A stretch of 64,000 nucleotides of DNA, taken from positions 124,001 through 188,000 of the forward strand of contig NZ_OCMT01000004.1 of the NCBI RefSeq assembly GCF_900215335.1, written 5' to 3'. The position numbers were made by a program, and so were the translations under genes. Source of the stretch: Pedobacter xixiisoli (GTDB lineage: Bacteria; Bacteroidota; Bacteroidia; Sphingobacteriales; Sphingobacteriaceae). Under the pieces are notes generated by a model. It was given only the letters and a program-made list of their open reading frames with translations, had not been told where the DNA came from and did not search any database. This document shows, one piece after another, positions 18,330-28,700 of this stretch (position 1 is the first letter of the stretch; each line of letters starts with the position of its first letter).

Positions 18330-18337
18330 CAAATATA
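18330..18337 (-). promoter_or_regulatory. -7 promoter box of the DUF4834-like gene
   Basis: The minus strand reads TATATTTG, an exact match to TAnnTTTG, 16 bases before the ATG at 18313. Confidence 0.55.
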
Positions 18338-18407
18338 GACTTTGCGTTAAGCTTTTTGTTTCAATTAACGATTTTCATTGCAATTTCATTACAATTCTAT
18401 TTAACGT

Positions 18408-18884
18408 CTATTTATTTGTTACAATATTAAGGTAAGGGATATCTATTTGATCATTGGAGCGATTCAATGCTATAATCTCCTTGATCCACTTTGCAGACGC
18501 GAGAAATTCGTTTGGATAGCTTATCTTTTCATTTTCTACAAAAACTGAATATTTTCGATAATTTTTGTTCACCTTGAATCTTTTAAAAAGTTTAGCAAGT
18601 GAAATTAGTTTAACATTCTTTTTGAGTGTAACCAGAATTACACCGTTGGCACCACGATAGCCATAGATTGCAGTCGATGATGCATCTTTTAAAATTTCAA
18701 TTTTCTCAATGTCGTTTGGATTCATCAAGGCCATAAAGGCTTTACTGTCGGCAAGCGGTATTCCATTAACGACCATTAGCGGCTCATTAGGTATTGGCGT
18801 ACCTACCGAAATTAGTCGATGGGGATTTTGAGCAAAAACAAACGTACTCGAGACTAAAAGGAAGAACAAAAGAAATAATCGCAT
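18408..18884 (-). CDS. Stand-alone TonB-receptor-plug-like protein
   Basis: The 158-residue product has a signal peptide (ending TFVFAQ) and then a segment closely resembling the plug domain of SusC-type receptors: PLMVVNGIPL, DIEKIEILKDASSTAIYG and RGANGVILVTLKK. The SusC protein at 25787-28834 has the equivalent ILKDASSAAIFGVKGANGVV. No beta-barrel follows; after the plug there are about 60 residues of charged sequence ending at a stop. It is either a genuine plug-only periplasmic protein or a decayed receptor. Neighbouring DNA contains no barrel remnant. Confidence 0.7.
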   Translation of the reverse strand: MRLFLLFFLLVSSTFVFAQNPHRLISVGTPIPNEPLMVVNGIPLADSKAFMALMNPNDIEKIEILKDASSTAIYGYRGANGVILVTLKKNVKLISLAKLFKRFKVNKNYRKYSVFVENEKISYPNEFLASAKWIKEIIALNRSNDQIDIPYLNIVTNK

Positions 18885-18935
18885 CTATCTAATTTTTAAA
18901 TAAGGATGAAACTATATCGCTTTTTCCATAATTTA

Positions 18936-19136
18936 TTAACCTTCTGCTACAATTTCGCAAACTCTACCTATCTGCCCATCGTCTAAACGTACTTTTATAC
19001 CTCTAGAATGGAAAGCTGAAGAGGTTAACAATTTTTCTACCACACCATAAGTTACGTTTCCGCTTCTTTGGTCTTTTTTAAGAATGATGCCCACTTCTAA
19101 ACCTGGGTAAATTTCGTTTCTATTTTGTCCTTGCAT
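18936..19136 (-). CDS. YwbE family protein
   Basis: A 66-residue protein starting MQGQNRNEIYPGLEVGIILK and containing KDQRSGNVTYGVVEKLLT and GIKVRLDDGQIGRV, the characteristic segments of the YwbE (DUF2196) family, a small KOW-like beta-barrel. Function is unknown. It lies 100 bases downstream of uvrB on the same strand. Confidence 0.85.
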   Translation of the reverse strand: MQGQNRNEIYPGLEVGIILKKDQRSGNVTYGVVEKLLTSSAFHSRGIKVRLDDGQIGRVCEIVAEG

Positions 19137-19236
19137 TAATTGGGTTGTTGGTTGTTTTGTTTTTTAGTTCATTGGGTTGGTTAATTAGGCTAGGCGACAA
19201 GCCAAAACGTATAACGTATAACCTAAAACTTATTAC

Positions 19237-21276
19237 CTACTTCCCAAACCTTTCTTCAAATACTTTTTCTAGAGCAAACATTTCATCACGTAAGCGGGCA
19301 GCCAACAAGAAGTCCATTTCTTTAGCAGCTTTTTGCATTTCCTTACGAGATTTATCTAATGCTTTTTGCAATTCTGGCTTGGTCATGTATTGCACTACAG
19401 GGTCTGCCGCAATGCTCACTTCGTCTACTTCTACGTAAGCTTTTGCTCTCTCTTTTTGCTTTTCAGAAACTTCTAAAACAGAAGTTTGCTCCATGATTTC
19501 CTCTCTGGTTTTGCCTACTGTTTTTGGCGTAATCCCATGTTCTAAGTTATAGGCAATTTGTTTTTCTCTACGCCTGTTGGTTTCGCTAATGGTACGCTCC
19601 ATCGAATCGGTAATGTCATCGGCATACATAATTACACGCCCCCTATCATTACGGGCTGCACGACCAATGGTTTGAATCAACGCTCTATCCGAGCGTAAGA
19701 AACCTTCCTTATCTGCATCTAAAATAGCTACGAAACTTACTTCTGGTAAATCTAATCCCTCACGCAGCAAGTTAATTCCGATTAACACATCAAATTCGCC
19801 TAAGCGTAAACCACGTAAAATCTCTACACGCTCTAATGTTTTCACTTCCGAGTGGATGTAACGACATTTGATGTTCAATCTGTCCATGTATTTGGTCAAC
19901 TCTTCGGCCATGCGTTTGGTTAAGGTAGTTACCAAAACTCTATCACCTTGCTTAATGGTTTTATCAATCTCGTCCAACAAATCATCCACTTGGTTTATCG
20001 CAGGGCGGATTTCAATTAAAGGATCTAGCAAACCCGTTGGTCTAATTACCTGTTCTATAACCACCCCGTCTGATTTCTGCAATTCATAATCTGCTGGAGT
20101 AGCACTTACATAAATAGTTTGCGGTGCTAAACTTTCAAACTCTTCAAAATTTAAAGGTCTATTATCCAGCGCCGATGGCAAGCGGAAACCGTATTCTACC
20201 AATGATAGCTTACGAGACCTATCGCCGCCGTACATTGCCCTAATTTGAGGCACAGTTACGTGACTTTCGTCAATCACCATCAGGTAATCATCTGGGAAAT
20301 AATCTAACAAACAGAAGGGACGCATTCCTGGTGTACGACCATCGAAGAAACGAGAGTAATTCTCAATTCCAGAGCAGTAGCCCAATTCTTTCATCATTTC
20401 AATATCGAAGTTTACACGTTCTTCTAAACGCTTGGCTTCTAAATTCAATCCATCGCCTAAAAGCTGATTTTTGCGAACTTCCAATTCTTCTTGTATGCCC
20501 CAAATAGATTGATTAAATCTATCTTTTGGAGTTACGAAAAGATTAGCTGGATAAATGGAAATGTCTTCTAGTTTTTCTATAGTTTTCCCCGTTATTGGGT
20601 CAATGGCCGTTAATTCTTCAATGTCATCCCCAAAAAAGGAAATGCGATAAGCGTGATCCATGTAGGCTGGGTAAATATCAACCGTGTCTCCTTTTACTCG
20701 GAATGTACCTCGTTTAAAGTCATTGATGGTACGGGCATATAAAATTTCCACTAAATGGTGCAAAAAAGCATTTCTACTTACCCTAGTTCCAACACCAAAA
20801 CGATAGACAGACTTCGAGAAATCTTCGGGGTTACCCATACCGTAGATGCAAGAAATAGAAGAAACAATAATGACATCTCTACGCCCAGAAATTAAAGAAG
20901 AGGTAGAACGCAAACGTAACTTCTCTATCTCTTCATTGATCTGTAAATCTTTCTCAATGTAAGTATTGGTAGTAGGCATATAAGCCTCTGGCTGATAATA
21001 ATCGTAGTAGGAAACGAAGTAGTTGACCGCATTTTCGGGAAAAAACTGCTTCATCTCGCCATACAACTGCGCTGCCAAAGTTTTGTTGTGACTAAGGATG
21101 AGCGTTGGCTTTTGGGTTTGCTCAATTACATTGGCAATGGTAAATGTTTTACCCGAACCTGTTACCCCTAATAAGGTTTGATAATGTTCGGCTGCATTTA
21201 CACCTTCTACCAACTGTTTTATTGCTCCTGGCTGGTCTCCAGTGGGTTTATAATCAGAGATGAGTTTGAACTTCAT
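19237..21276 (-). CDS. uvrB: Excinuclease ABC subunit B
   Basis: UvrB is the damage-verification helicase of nucleotide excision repair. The 679 residues are full length: Walker A GVTGSGKTFTIAN near residue 40, the beta-hairpin region YYQPEAYMP, helicase motifs DESHVTVP, SATPADYE and IQTIGRAARN, and the C-terminal UvrC-binding UVR coiled coil (LQKALDKSRKEMQKAAKEMD). The ATG at 21276 lies only five bases after a perfect -7 box, so the mRNA is probably leaderless. Confidence 0.97.
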   Translation of the reverse strand: MKFKLISDYKPTGDQPGAIKQLVEGVNAAEHYQTLLGVTGSGKTFTIANVIEQTQKPTLILSHNKTLAAQLYGEMKQFFPENAVNYFVSYYDYYQPEAYMPTTNTYIEKDLQINEEIEKLRLRSTSSLISGRRDVIIVSSISCIYGMGNPEDFSKSVYRFGVGTRVSRNAFLHHLVEILYARTINDFKRGTFRVKGDTVDIYPAYMDHAYRISFFGDDIEELTAIDPITGKTIEKLEDISIYPANLFVTPKDRFNQSIWGIQEELEVRKNQLLGDGLNLEAKRLEERVNFDIEMMKELGYCSGIENYSRFFDGRTPGMRPFCLLDYFPDDYLMVIDESHVTVPQIRAMYGGDRSRKLSLVEYGFRLPSALDNRPLNFEEFESLAPQTIYVSATPADYELQKSDGVVIEQVIRPTGLLDPLIEIRPAINQVDDLLDEIDKTIKQGDRVLVTTLTKRMAEELTKYMDRLNIKCRYIHSEVKTLERVEILRGLRLGEFDVLIGINLLREGLDLPEVSFVAILDADKEGFLRSDRALIQTIGRAARNDRGRVIMYADDITDSMERTISETNRRREKQIAYNLEHGITPKTVGKTREEIMEQTSVLEVSEKQKERAKAYVEVDEVSIAADPVVQYMTKPELQKALDKSRKEMQKAAKEMDFLLAARLRDEMFALEKVFEERFGK

Positions 21277-21281
21277 TACTA

Positions 21282-21289
21282 CAAAGATA
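21282..21289 (-). promoter_or_regulatory. -7 promoter box of uvrB
   Basis: The minus strand reads TATCTTTG (exact TAnnTTTG), followed by five bases and then the uvrB ATG. Confidence 0.55.
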
Positions 21290-21422
21290 CGGTTTAGGGA
21301 TTAACCAAAATCGCATGCCAGAAGTTTTTATTTTCCTTCATTTATCTTATAAAAACCTATTTGCTAAGGCGAGAATTATTATAAACCCAGCATTATTTGC
21401 TGATGATTCTTCTGCCCCGTAC

Positions 21423-21513
21423 AGACGCGATATTTTGTGTCTCTTATGCATTTGACTACTCTTAATAGGGAACGCAAGATTGCACCGCTTTTAGGATACG
21501 CAAGATTTTGCGT
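21423..21513. repeat. Two related small hairpins between uvrB and the GH16 gene
   Basis: AGACGCGA/TTGTGTCT (21423-21442, with G-T wobbles) and ACGCAA/TTGCGT (21498-21513) are variants of one palindromic motif of the type GACGCAAnnnnTTGCGTC. The 320-base gap holds these, the terminator at 21535-21557 and no credible gene. They look like remnants of a dispersed palindromic repeat. Confidence 0.5.
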
Positions 21514-21534
21514 CTCTGCCGGTGACAAATGACA

Positions 21535-21557
21535 AAACCCCGATAAAATCGGGGTTT
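21535..21557 (-). terminator. Terminator of the polysaccharide utilisation operon
   Basis: A perfect 10-bp stem AAACCCCGAT/ATCGGGGTTT with a three-base loop lies 40 bases beyond the GH16 stop codon; on the minus strand it ends in a short T run. Confidence 0.75.
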
Positions 21558-21596
21558 CCATTCAAACAATATATGCTAAAATCAACGGATGATTCG

Positions 21597-22691
21597 TTAT
21601 TGAAAAACGCGAACATAATCCACAATATATTTTTGTGGGAAAACGGTACTTGCATTTGGAGAACCAGGCCAGTTACCACCAACGGCTAGGTTAAGCAGAA
21701 GAAAGTAAGGACGTCTAAACTCGTCTTTGTTGGCACCTGTAGTATCAAAAGTATAGAATTCTATATTGTCTAGATACCATTTGATCGAGCTGGCTGTCCA
21801 AACAATGGAGAACACGTGGAACTTATCATAGAAATCGCCAGATGGCAAAGTAGTTGATCCTCCGACATATTTGTGTCCGCCATCTTCGTAGTGTACGGTA
21901 CCATGAAGCGTGTTATCCTTTCCAGGACCACCGCCCACCATTTCCATGATGTCTATTTCGCCAGAGAACGGCCAAGGCGTAGTGCGGATATTTGCACCTA
22001 AGGCCCAAAATGCTGGCCAGATACCTTGTCCTTTTGGTAATTTTGCCCTCATTTCTATCCGACCATAAAGGAAATCCTTTTTAGCCTCTGTAGTTAATCT
22101 CGAAGAAGTATACTCTTTACCGCCAAACGATTCCTTTTTTGCAGTAATGGTTAGGTAACCGTTGTGCACCTTCGTATTTTCTTTGCGATAGTACTGTAGT
22201 TCCCAGTTACCCCAACCTTCTGTACCATTTCCTTCTTCGAAATTCCAAAATTGGGTATCTAGAGCAGATCCATTAAACTCATCTCTCCATACCAAAGTCA
22301 TACCTGGGTAGCTTTCTGGAGAAATATATCCTGCATTATCTATCACTTCATTTTTATCAACAGTAATTTGTTTGGTGATTTCTGTCGATTTATCACCTGC
22401 ATAGGCAATCACTTTTACGGTATAAGTTCCGCTTTCAGCATAAATGGTGTAAGCTTTACCATCGTTAGATCTAATGCTTTCGTTAGTTCCCTGTCCGAAT
22501 GAGAATAAGTAGCGTTCTGCGTTGTTTGCTTTCGCTACGAAATCTACTCTGCCCGAACCGTCGTCACTGATATTAGCTACCAATTCTAAACTAGTAGGAG
22601 CCGCCGCACTTGCTTCCTTTTTACAACTGATGTTTAACATCAACAAAGGCAATATCAGTAGCCAGTTTTTAAAAAATTTGTGTGTTTTCAT
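21597..22691 (-). CDS. GH16 family endo-beta-glucanase lipoprotein
   Basis: A secreted glycanase of 364 residues. The signal peptide ends in a lipobox (LMLNISC followed by KKEAS), so it is a lipoprotein, probably on the cell surface. Residues about 35-115 look like a PKD/Ig-like domain. The rest is a GH16 jelly-roll with substrate-binding RIEMRAKLPKGQGIWPAFW and the catalytic motif GEIDIMEMVGG, in which two glutamates flank the aspartate. This motif type is common in laminarinases and lichenases (beta-1,3 or mixed-linkage glucan). Last gene of the SusCD locus, 10 bases after the GH-A-like gene. Confidence 0.88.
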   Translation of the reverse strand: MKTHKFFKNWLLILPLLMLNISCKKEASAAAPTSLELVANISDDGSGRVDFVAKANNAERYLFSFGQGTNESIRSNDGKAYTIYAESGTYTVKVIAYAGDKSTEITKQITVDKNEVIDNAGYISPESYPGMTLVWRDEFNGSALDTQFWNFEEGNGTEGWGNWELQYYRKENTKVHNGYLTITAKKESFGGKEYTSSRLTTEAKKDFLYGRIEMRAKLPKGQGIWPAFWALGANIRTTPWPFSGEIDIMEMVGGGPGKDNTLHGTVHYEDGGHKYVGGSTTLPSGDFYDKFHVFSIVWTASSIKWYLDNIEFYTFDTTGANKDEFRRPYFLLLNLAVGGNWPGSPNASTVFPQKYIVDYVRVFQ

Positions 22692-22701
22692 CTTGCAGTT
22701 T

Positions 22702-24003
22702 CTATTTTACGTAAAACGGGATATTCGCCGTAGCCACTTTATTCTTACCATCAGCAACGTACACAAATAAACGATAAGCTCCCGAAGCTTTAGGCGCAGT
22801 TAAACTAATTTTTCCCTTTCCGTTATCTTTAAAATTCATCTTTACCGCTTCTGGCTTATCTTCGTGATCGCCACCTTCACCAACTTTTGTCGCTTCCAGT
22901 AATACTTCCCAACGGTAGCTTAACTGATCATTATCTGGATCAAAAGCATCTACTTCAGCATTATAAGTTGCACCAGACTTAAGATAAACGCTTTGATTCG
23001 ACCTCTTGTTATCTAAGGTAAAGCCATACAAATGTGGTGCTCTATTTTTAGGGAATGCCCCACTCCAAAGGTATTGCATCACATCGATCACTTCGCTTTC
23101 TTCGCCCTTGGCTGTAAAAAGACCATACCATGTTGGTGTTCTTTCTTGTTTTTGCCCCCATAAAAAAACATAAGAACCTAAGCAAATGTCCTTATCTTTT
23201 TCTACCGAATATTTGTATCTACTTAGGTAAACCGCAGCTTTTTCGCTACTGGTTTCTTCCACTGGTGCTTTCCATTCTGTCTCCAAACCTTCCCAGTGAC
23301 CAGTTGGTCCCCATTCGGTTACCATGTACGCACCATTCCAACCCATAGTTTTAACCCTTGCCGGCAAAACATCTAAATCGGCATAAATATTAATGGATAA
23401 GAAATCTAGGTCTTTAGCCGATGCGTTGATATGTTCAATTTCTTTTTTGTTGATTCCAGCCAGAACCGTGGTAGCTGGATGATTGGGATCAACTTCATGG
23501 ATCATCTTGGCAATATCATTTACCGCTTTCCAAACTTTAGGATTGGAATAAGACAGGTTAAGTTCGTTACCAATTCCCCAACTTAGCAAAGCTGGATGAT
23601 CCTTATACTTCATCACCTCCTCTTTCACTTTCTCGAATTGCTTTTTTACGGCATTTTCGTCATCGTAATTAAAACCGTGACGCTCTGGAGCCACCCACAA
23701 ACCCATCATTACGGTTAATCCATTTTTTTGTGCAGAATCTAGGATTTCCTTTGCTCCACTCGTTCCCCAAGTGCGTACAGAGTTTCCTCCGCTTGCCGCA
23801 ACCCGGTGAAAATACGAAGTACCGCCGGCCCCTTTAACAAAATAAGGTTTACCGCCGCGTAGCAATTCAAATCCTTTTTCAGTTTTTCTAACTTCTACTT
23901 TAATGGGCTGAAGTTTTTCGCCAACTGGCAACGTTTCTGCGGCAAATAGGTTGCTACAAATGGTTACACACATGGCAATAGCGCCATAAAATATTTTCTG
24001 CAT
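22702..24003 (-). CDS. Clan GH-A-like glycosidase with C-terminal Ig-like domain
   Basis: A 433-residue exported protein (signal MQKIFYGAIAMCV...LFAAE). It has a short TIM-barrel glycosidase with the two expected glutamates, in LLSWGIGNELN (acid/base, after N) and AYMVTEWGPTGHW (nucleophile), resembling the barrel of GH2 enzymes. Residues about 335-433 form an Ig/cadherin-like domain (DAFDPDNDQLSYRWEV). The exact GH family cannot be fixed by eye. Its place between susD and the GH16 gene indicates action on the same glucan. The start at 24003 gives the best signal peptide; an ATG five codons earlier is possible. Confidence 0.75.
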   Translation of the reverse strand: MQKIFYGAIAMCVTICSNLFAAETLPVGEKLQPIKVEVRKTEKGFELLRGGKPYFVKGAGGTSYFHRVAASGGNSVRTWGTSGAKEILDSAQKNGLTVMMGLWVAPERHGFNYDDENAVKKQFEKVKEEVMKYKDHPALLSWGIGNELNLSYSNPKVWKAVNDIAKMIHEVDPNHPATTVLAGINKKEIEHINASAKDLDFLSINIYADLDVLPARVKTMGWNGAYMVTEWGPTGHWEGLETEWKAPVEETSSEKAAVYLSRYKYSVEKDKDICLGSYVFLWGQKQERTPTWYGLFTAKGEESEVIDVMQYLWSGAFPKNRAPHLYGFTLDNKRSNQSVYLKSGATYNAEVDAFDPDNDQLSYRWEVLLEATKVGEGGDHEDKPEAVKMNFKDNGKGKISLTAPKASGAYRLFVYVADGKNKVATANIPFYVK

Positions 24004-24064
24004 ATGATTTATTGTCATCTTAAATCTTCACTTTCCCTAAAATGGAAAAGTGAAGATGATTTCA

Positions 24065-25750
24065 TTAAGGATTTGGTGTTAATTTTATATTTCTCTCTCT
24101 TTCGATTTGAGGAATTGGGAAAAGGTTATAACTTTCTTTGTATACCCTATTTTCAAGAACTACTTTGCTGTAAGTAAAAGAGCCATCTGTATTTTTGATT
24201 ACATTCATTCTGTGAACAGGTTGATTGAAATAGGTCATTCCTGTTTTCCAGCGTCTAACATCATAAACGCGATGTTCTTCGAAACAAAGTTCTACCCTAC
24301 GTTCGTTACGGATTTTTGTACGTAATGAAGTTTGGCTAAAGTTCCTCGTCAATAGAGGCAAATTGCCTCTTGAACGCACCTTGTCCAAAGCATCATAAAC
24401 AGTATCATCCGGACCGCTAAATTCGTTTCTAGCTTCGGCATAGTTTAGCAATACCTCGGCATAACGCATGTAAATCCAGTCGTTTTCACCACCTTGATAA
24501 ACCGCATCAGCAGTTAAGTATTTATCATCGATAAATTTACGTAAGCCATATCCTGTTTTTGTTCTGTCTGGGTTGGTACGGCCATTTGCATTACCATCAG
24601 GAAAAACGTTTAAATCAGCACTTTGGAAAGTTTCTACAGTAATGCCCTTAAATTGTGAACCATTCATCAGCATTGCTTTATCTAAACGGGTATCACGGTT
24701 AGCGTAAGGATTTTGGGCAACATAACCAGAGCCAGCCTCTTCTGGACGTAAACCTGTAGTTCTCATTTCGAAACAATCTACTAAATCTTGCGTAGCGTGG
24801 AAAGCTCCCCAGCCACCCCAGCCTGTTGGCGTAAAACTCATGTGTAACATGTGAGCACTTTGGTGTGTACGGTTAGGACGTCCGAATTTTTTAGCAAAGA
24901 TCACTTCTTTATTTCCAGCTTTAGTCATAAACAACTGATAGTAGTCTGGATATATATCATAAGTAGTCGGTGCCAAATTCATTACTTCTCTAGCAGCTTT
25001 TGCGGCATCATCCCATCTAGAAACAGTGTTGTTCGGATTATTTAACGCACTTGCATGGTACAATAACACTCTCGCTTTTAAAGCCAAAGCGGCACCTTTA
25101 GTCGCTCTTCCCAGTTCAGCATCTGGATAACTTGGTAGTAGTACCGCAGCAGCTTCATCACATTCTTTGATGATAAAAGCCACACACTCATCATAAGTAT
25201 TTCTAGGCACCTGTAAATCATCATTTACGTTTTGCTCAACCGTAATTAGCGGAACTCCTCCGAAAGACTTCACCAAATCAGCATAAGCAAATGCTCTTAA
25301 AAATTTAGTCTCTGCTTTTAAACGATCTCTAAGTGCGGTATTAGTAGTTGGCACACCATCTACACGGGCAATTAAAGTATTAGCCTTTCTGATCAAGGAA
25401 TAATTGACTGCCCAAAGCTGCGTACCCATCGAGAAATGAGAATTCAAATCGCCAGCCTGCACTCTGTTCATCGGTAGGTCATTATGCCCTTCGATATCAT
25501 CTGTCATCATATCTAGGTTGGCAAAACCACGAGCCCAATCTTGGTCGTAACCAAAATCGCGGCGTTCGAAACCACTTAATAAGGTGCCATAGATATCGTT
25601 AACAAACTGATTAGTGAGTGTGATATCCTGAAAAACTGCTGCATCAGAAACAAAATCTATAGGTTTAATATCCAATAAATCTTTTTTGCAGGAGAAAGTT
25701 GCTAACGTAATCACCATTACGCCAACCAACCATTTATATCTTTTAATCAT
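24065..25750 (-). CDS. SusD/RagB family glycan-binding lipoprotein
   Basis: The surface lipoprotein that sits as a lid on the SusC transporter and binds oligosaccharides. The 561-residue product has a lipobox (TLATFSC followed by KKDLLDIKP), TPR-like helices with GATKGAALALKARVLLY-type motifs, and the characteristic end RNERRVELCFEEHRVYDVRRW...LFPIPQ. It directly follows susC (15-base spacing), the canonical order. The start at 25750 gives a standard lipoprotein signal; the frame extends seven codons further. Confidence 0.93.
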   Translation of the reverse strand: MIKRYKWLVGVMVITLATFSCKKDLLDIKPIDFVSDAAVFQDITLTNQFVNDIYGTLLSGFERRDFGYDQDWARGFANLDMMTDDIEGHNDLPMNRVQAGDLNSHFSMGTQLWAVNYSLIRKANTLIARVDGVPTTNTALRDRLKAETKFLRAFAYADLVKSFGGVPLITVEQNVNDDLQVPRNTYDECVAFIIKECDEAAAVLLPSYPDAELGRATKGAALALKARVLLYHASALNNPNNTVSRWDDAAKAAREVMNLAPTTYDIYPDYYQLFMTKAGNKEVIFAKKFGRPNRTHQSAHMLHMSFTPTGWGGWGAFHATQDLVDCFEMRTTGLRPEEAGSGYVAQNPYANRDTRLDKAMLMNGSQFKGITVETFQSADLNVFPDGNANGRTNPDRTKTGYGLRKFIDDKYLTADAVYQGGENDWIYMRYAEVLLNYAEARNEFSGPDDTVYDALDKVRSRGNLPLLTRNFSQTSLRTKIRNERRVELCFEEHRVYDVRRWKTGMTYFNQPVHRMNVIKNTDGSFTYSKVVLENRVYKESYNLFPIPQIERERNIKLTPNP

Positions 25751-25786
25751 CTTTTTTCTTTTAATATTCATTTCAACGATTGGTTA

Positions 25787-28700
25787 TTAGAACTGTACAT
25801 TAACCCCAAAAGTGTAGGTCTTTTGTTGAGGATAGTATCTACCGATACCATTTGTATTTTCTGGATCTAGGTTAATCAAATCGGTAATCGTGAATAAGTT
25901 TTGACCTTGAGCATAGAATCTCACGTTATTAGCGCCAATTTTCGACAACAACCTGTGTTTAAGCGTGTATGCAAACTCCACATTCTTTAATCGTATGTAG
26001 CTAGAATTTTGCACCCAGAAACTGCTGTTTAAATAGTTGTTACCATTAGTATTTAAAGTTAAACGAGGCAATGGCGCATCTGGGCGAGCTGGTGTCCATC
26101 GATCTAACCACTCTGCGTTTACACGGCCCCCGTTATGGAAAGCCCAAGCTGCATTTTGCGTAAACAATTGTTGAGACTGTGCTGCTCCCTGCAATAAGAA
26201 ATTCAATTCGAAACCTTTATAATTAACACCTCCGTTGATACCATAAAGAATTTGCGGTAATGAACCGTTTCCTAAGTAAGTGATATCATCATCGTTGATA
26301 ATTCCATCGCCATTAATGTCTTGATATTTGATATCACCAGGGCCTGTAGATGATAAATATGCAGTATGTTTTGGTGAAGCGGCATAATCTGCTGCATCTC
26401 TAAAAATACCTATCGCTTTGTATCCATAAATCCCGCCATTTGGTCTACCCGTAATACGTCTGTAATCTGGAATGTTTGATGCTTCTGCAGCCTCAACAAT
26501 TTTGTTTTTAGCGTAAGTAAAGTTACCTCCAATAAAGTAAGAGAAGTTGCTTGACAATTGCTTGTTGTGGTTTAAAATCAACTCCAAACCTTGGTTATCT
26601 ACTATACCGAAGTTCTCAGCAGGTAAAGCGGCACCAAAACTCAATGGAACTGATAAAGCTCTAGTAGCTAAGATGTCTTTTCTTCTTTCTTTGAAAACGG
26701 TAACATCTACACTTAATTGGTTTTTGAATAATTTAGCCTCGATACCTGCATCCATTTTAATGGAAGTTTCCCAAGTTAAATTTTCGTTAGCAATTGCTCC
26801 AGGTGTTAAACCAGTTACAAAATTTCCACCAAATGGATAAACGTTAGGGACTAAGTTATAACGGTTATAGTAGCCAAAACGGCTAGGGATACGGTCACTT
26901 CCTAATGTTCCGTAAGAAGCTTTCAACTTCAAGAAATCAACAAATTTCAAATCTTGCATGAAGCTCTCTTTAGTTAACAACCAACCTGCAGAAAACGCTG
27001 GGAAATAACCCACTCTTTCTTTCGGCGCAAAGTTTTCAGACTCATCTCTTCTTAAACTTGCTTGGAAAAGGTATTTACCATCAAAATCATAGTTGATACG
27101 GAATGCCGCACTTCTTAATGCCGTTTTGTCTTCGCCGTCGCTTAATACTTCATTTAAAGCTGGGCCGAAGTTTAAAATTTGCAAGGCAGAGCTCTCGTAA
27201 GAGTTTCTAGCTCCATAAATTCCAGTACCTTGATTTTGTTTCTGCAAAACTAAGGCTAGTGCAGAAATGCCGTGCTTACCGAATCTTCTGTCGTAATTGA
27301 TATGACCTTGTAACTCGGTACTTTGTCCTTCGCCGTATCCTTTAGATAGTGATGATTTTGATTGTGCGTTGATGGTGTAGGTCCCATCGTTATTTCTTGC
27401 ATACAAAGGCACCCATTGATTCCAAGTTTTGTTATAGTTGAAATTTTTATCGAATGCTAAAACTCCTTTAATAGACAAACCTTCTACACCTGGAATCTGC
27501 TGTACAACCTGAAAATTACTCATAAAGAAATTCGCATTATTCCTGTTGTAACCGCTTTCTTCGCTAATTAAAGCTAAAGGATTTGGATAAACGCCTGGCG
27601 CTGCCAACAATCCATTAGAGAACCTAGCTGGTTGCACTGGCGGATTACGCATGGTATGTTCAAAGATGTTATCCACACTTGCTGGAGGAGATTGTTTGTT
27701 TTCAATCCTACCAGATAAATCGATCGAGATTTTTGTAGTAGAAGTAGCTTGAATATCGACGTTACTTCTCACGTTATATCTGTTATAGTTCAAAGATTTA
27801 TATAAACCATCTTCATTTAAATAACCAAAAGAGGTAAAGTATTTGATTTTCTCGCTACCTCCTGATAAAGAGAGATTGTGTTGTTTTCTCGGCGCTGTTC
27901 CGCCCAATACTAAATCCATCCAATCTGTGTTAGGGTCTGCATCAGGATTTGAACCATTTCTGAAAGATTCCAAACGTTCCAAAGAAAACTCTGGTGTTGC
28001 CAAAGGATTATCGTTTAATTTAGCTTCATTATACAAAGTAGCGTACTCGTAAGAACCTAAGGCGTTTGGCAATCTAGTTACTTTAGAGAAACCGTAGTTA
28101 AAAGAATAATTTGCACTGATCTGGCCAGCTTTACCACGTTTGGTAGTTACTAAGACAACACCGTTTGCACCTTTCACACCGAAAATTGCAGCAGACGAAG
28201 CGTCTTTCAAGATACTTACACTTTCAATCTCGTTCGGATCCATTTGGCCGAAATCACGCCCAGAACGTACCACTCCATCAATTACGAATAGCGGTTCCAT
28301 GCTGCCACCTCCAAAAGTAGAATTACCCCTGATGAAGATTTGCGTACCGTCAGCGCCTGGCTCTCCTGAAGGTTGTTTGGTAATTACCCCTGGCGTACGA
28401 CCAGCTAGGGCGTTACTCAAATCACCAACGGGCGTTTGTACCAATTGCTTGTTATTTACAGTAGCCACCGAACCTGTTACATTGCTTCTTTTTTGAGTAC
28501 CGAAACCTACTACAACAACGTCGTTTAAGGTATTGGCGGCATCATCCATTACAATATTAACCGTTTCCGATTTGGTAACGATAATTTCCTGGGTAGTCAT
28601 CCCGATAAACGAGAATACCAATGTAGTACCCGCTTTAGGCACTGTGATAGAATATTTACCATCTGTTGTGGTAGAAACACCTGTTGTTGTTCCCTTAACA

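Noticed and set aside
21379-21682. Two short frames in the uvrB-GH16 gap
   Set aside because: They cross hairpins, the terminator or the GH16 gene and have no protein-like features.
28140-28496. 118-codon frame opposite the SusC plug
   Set aside because: It lies wholly within the SusC coding sequence, and its residue composition is that of reversed plug sequence.
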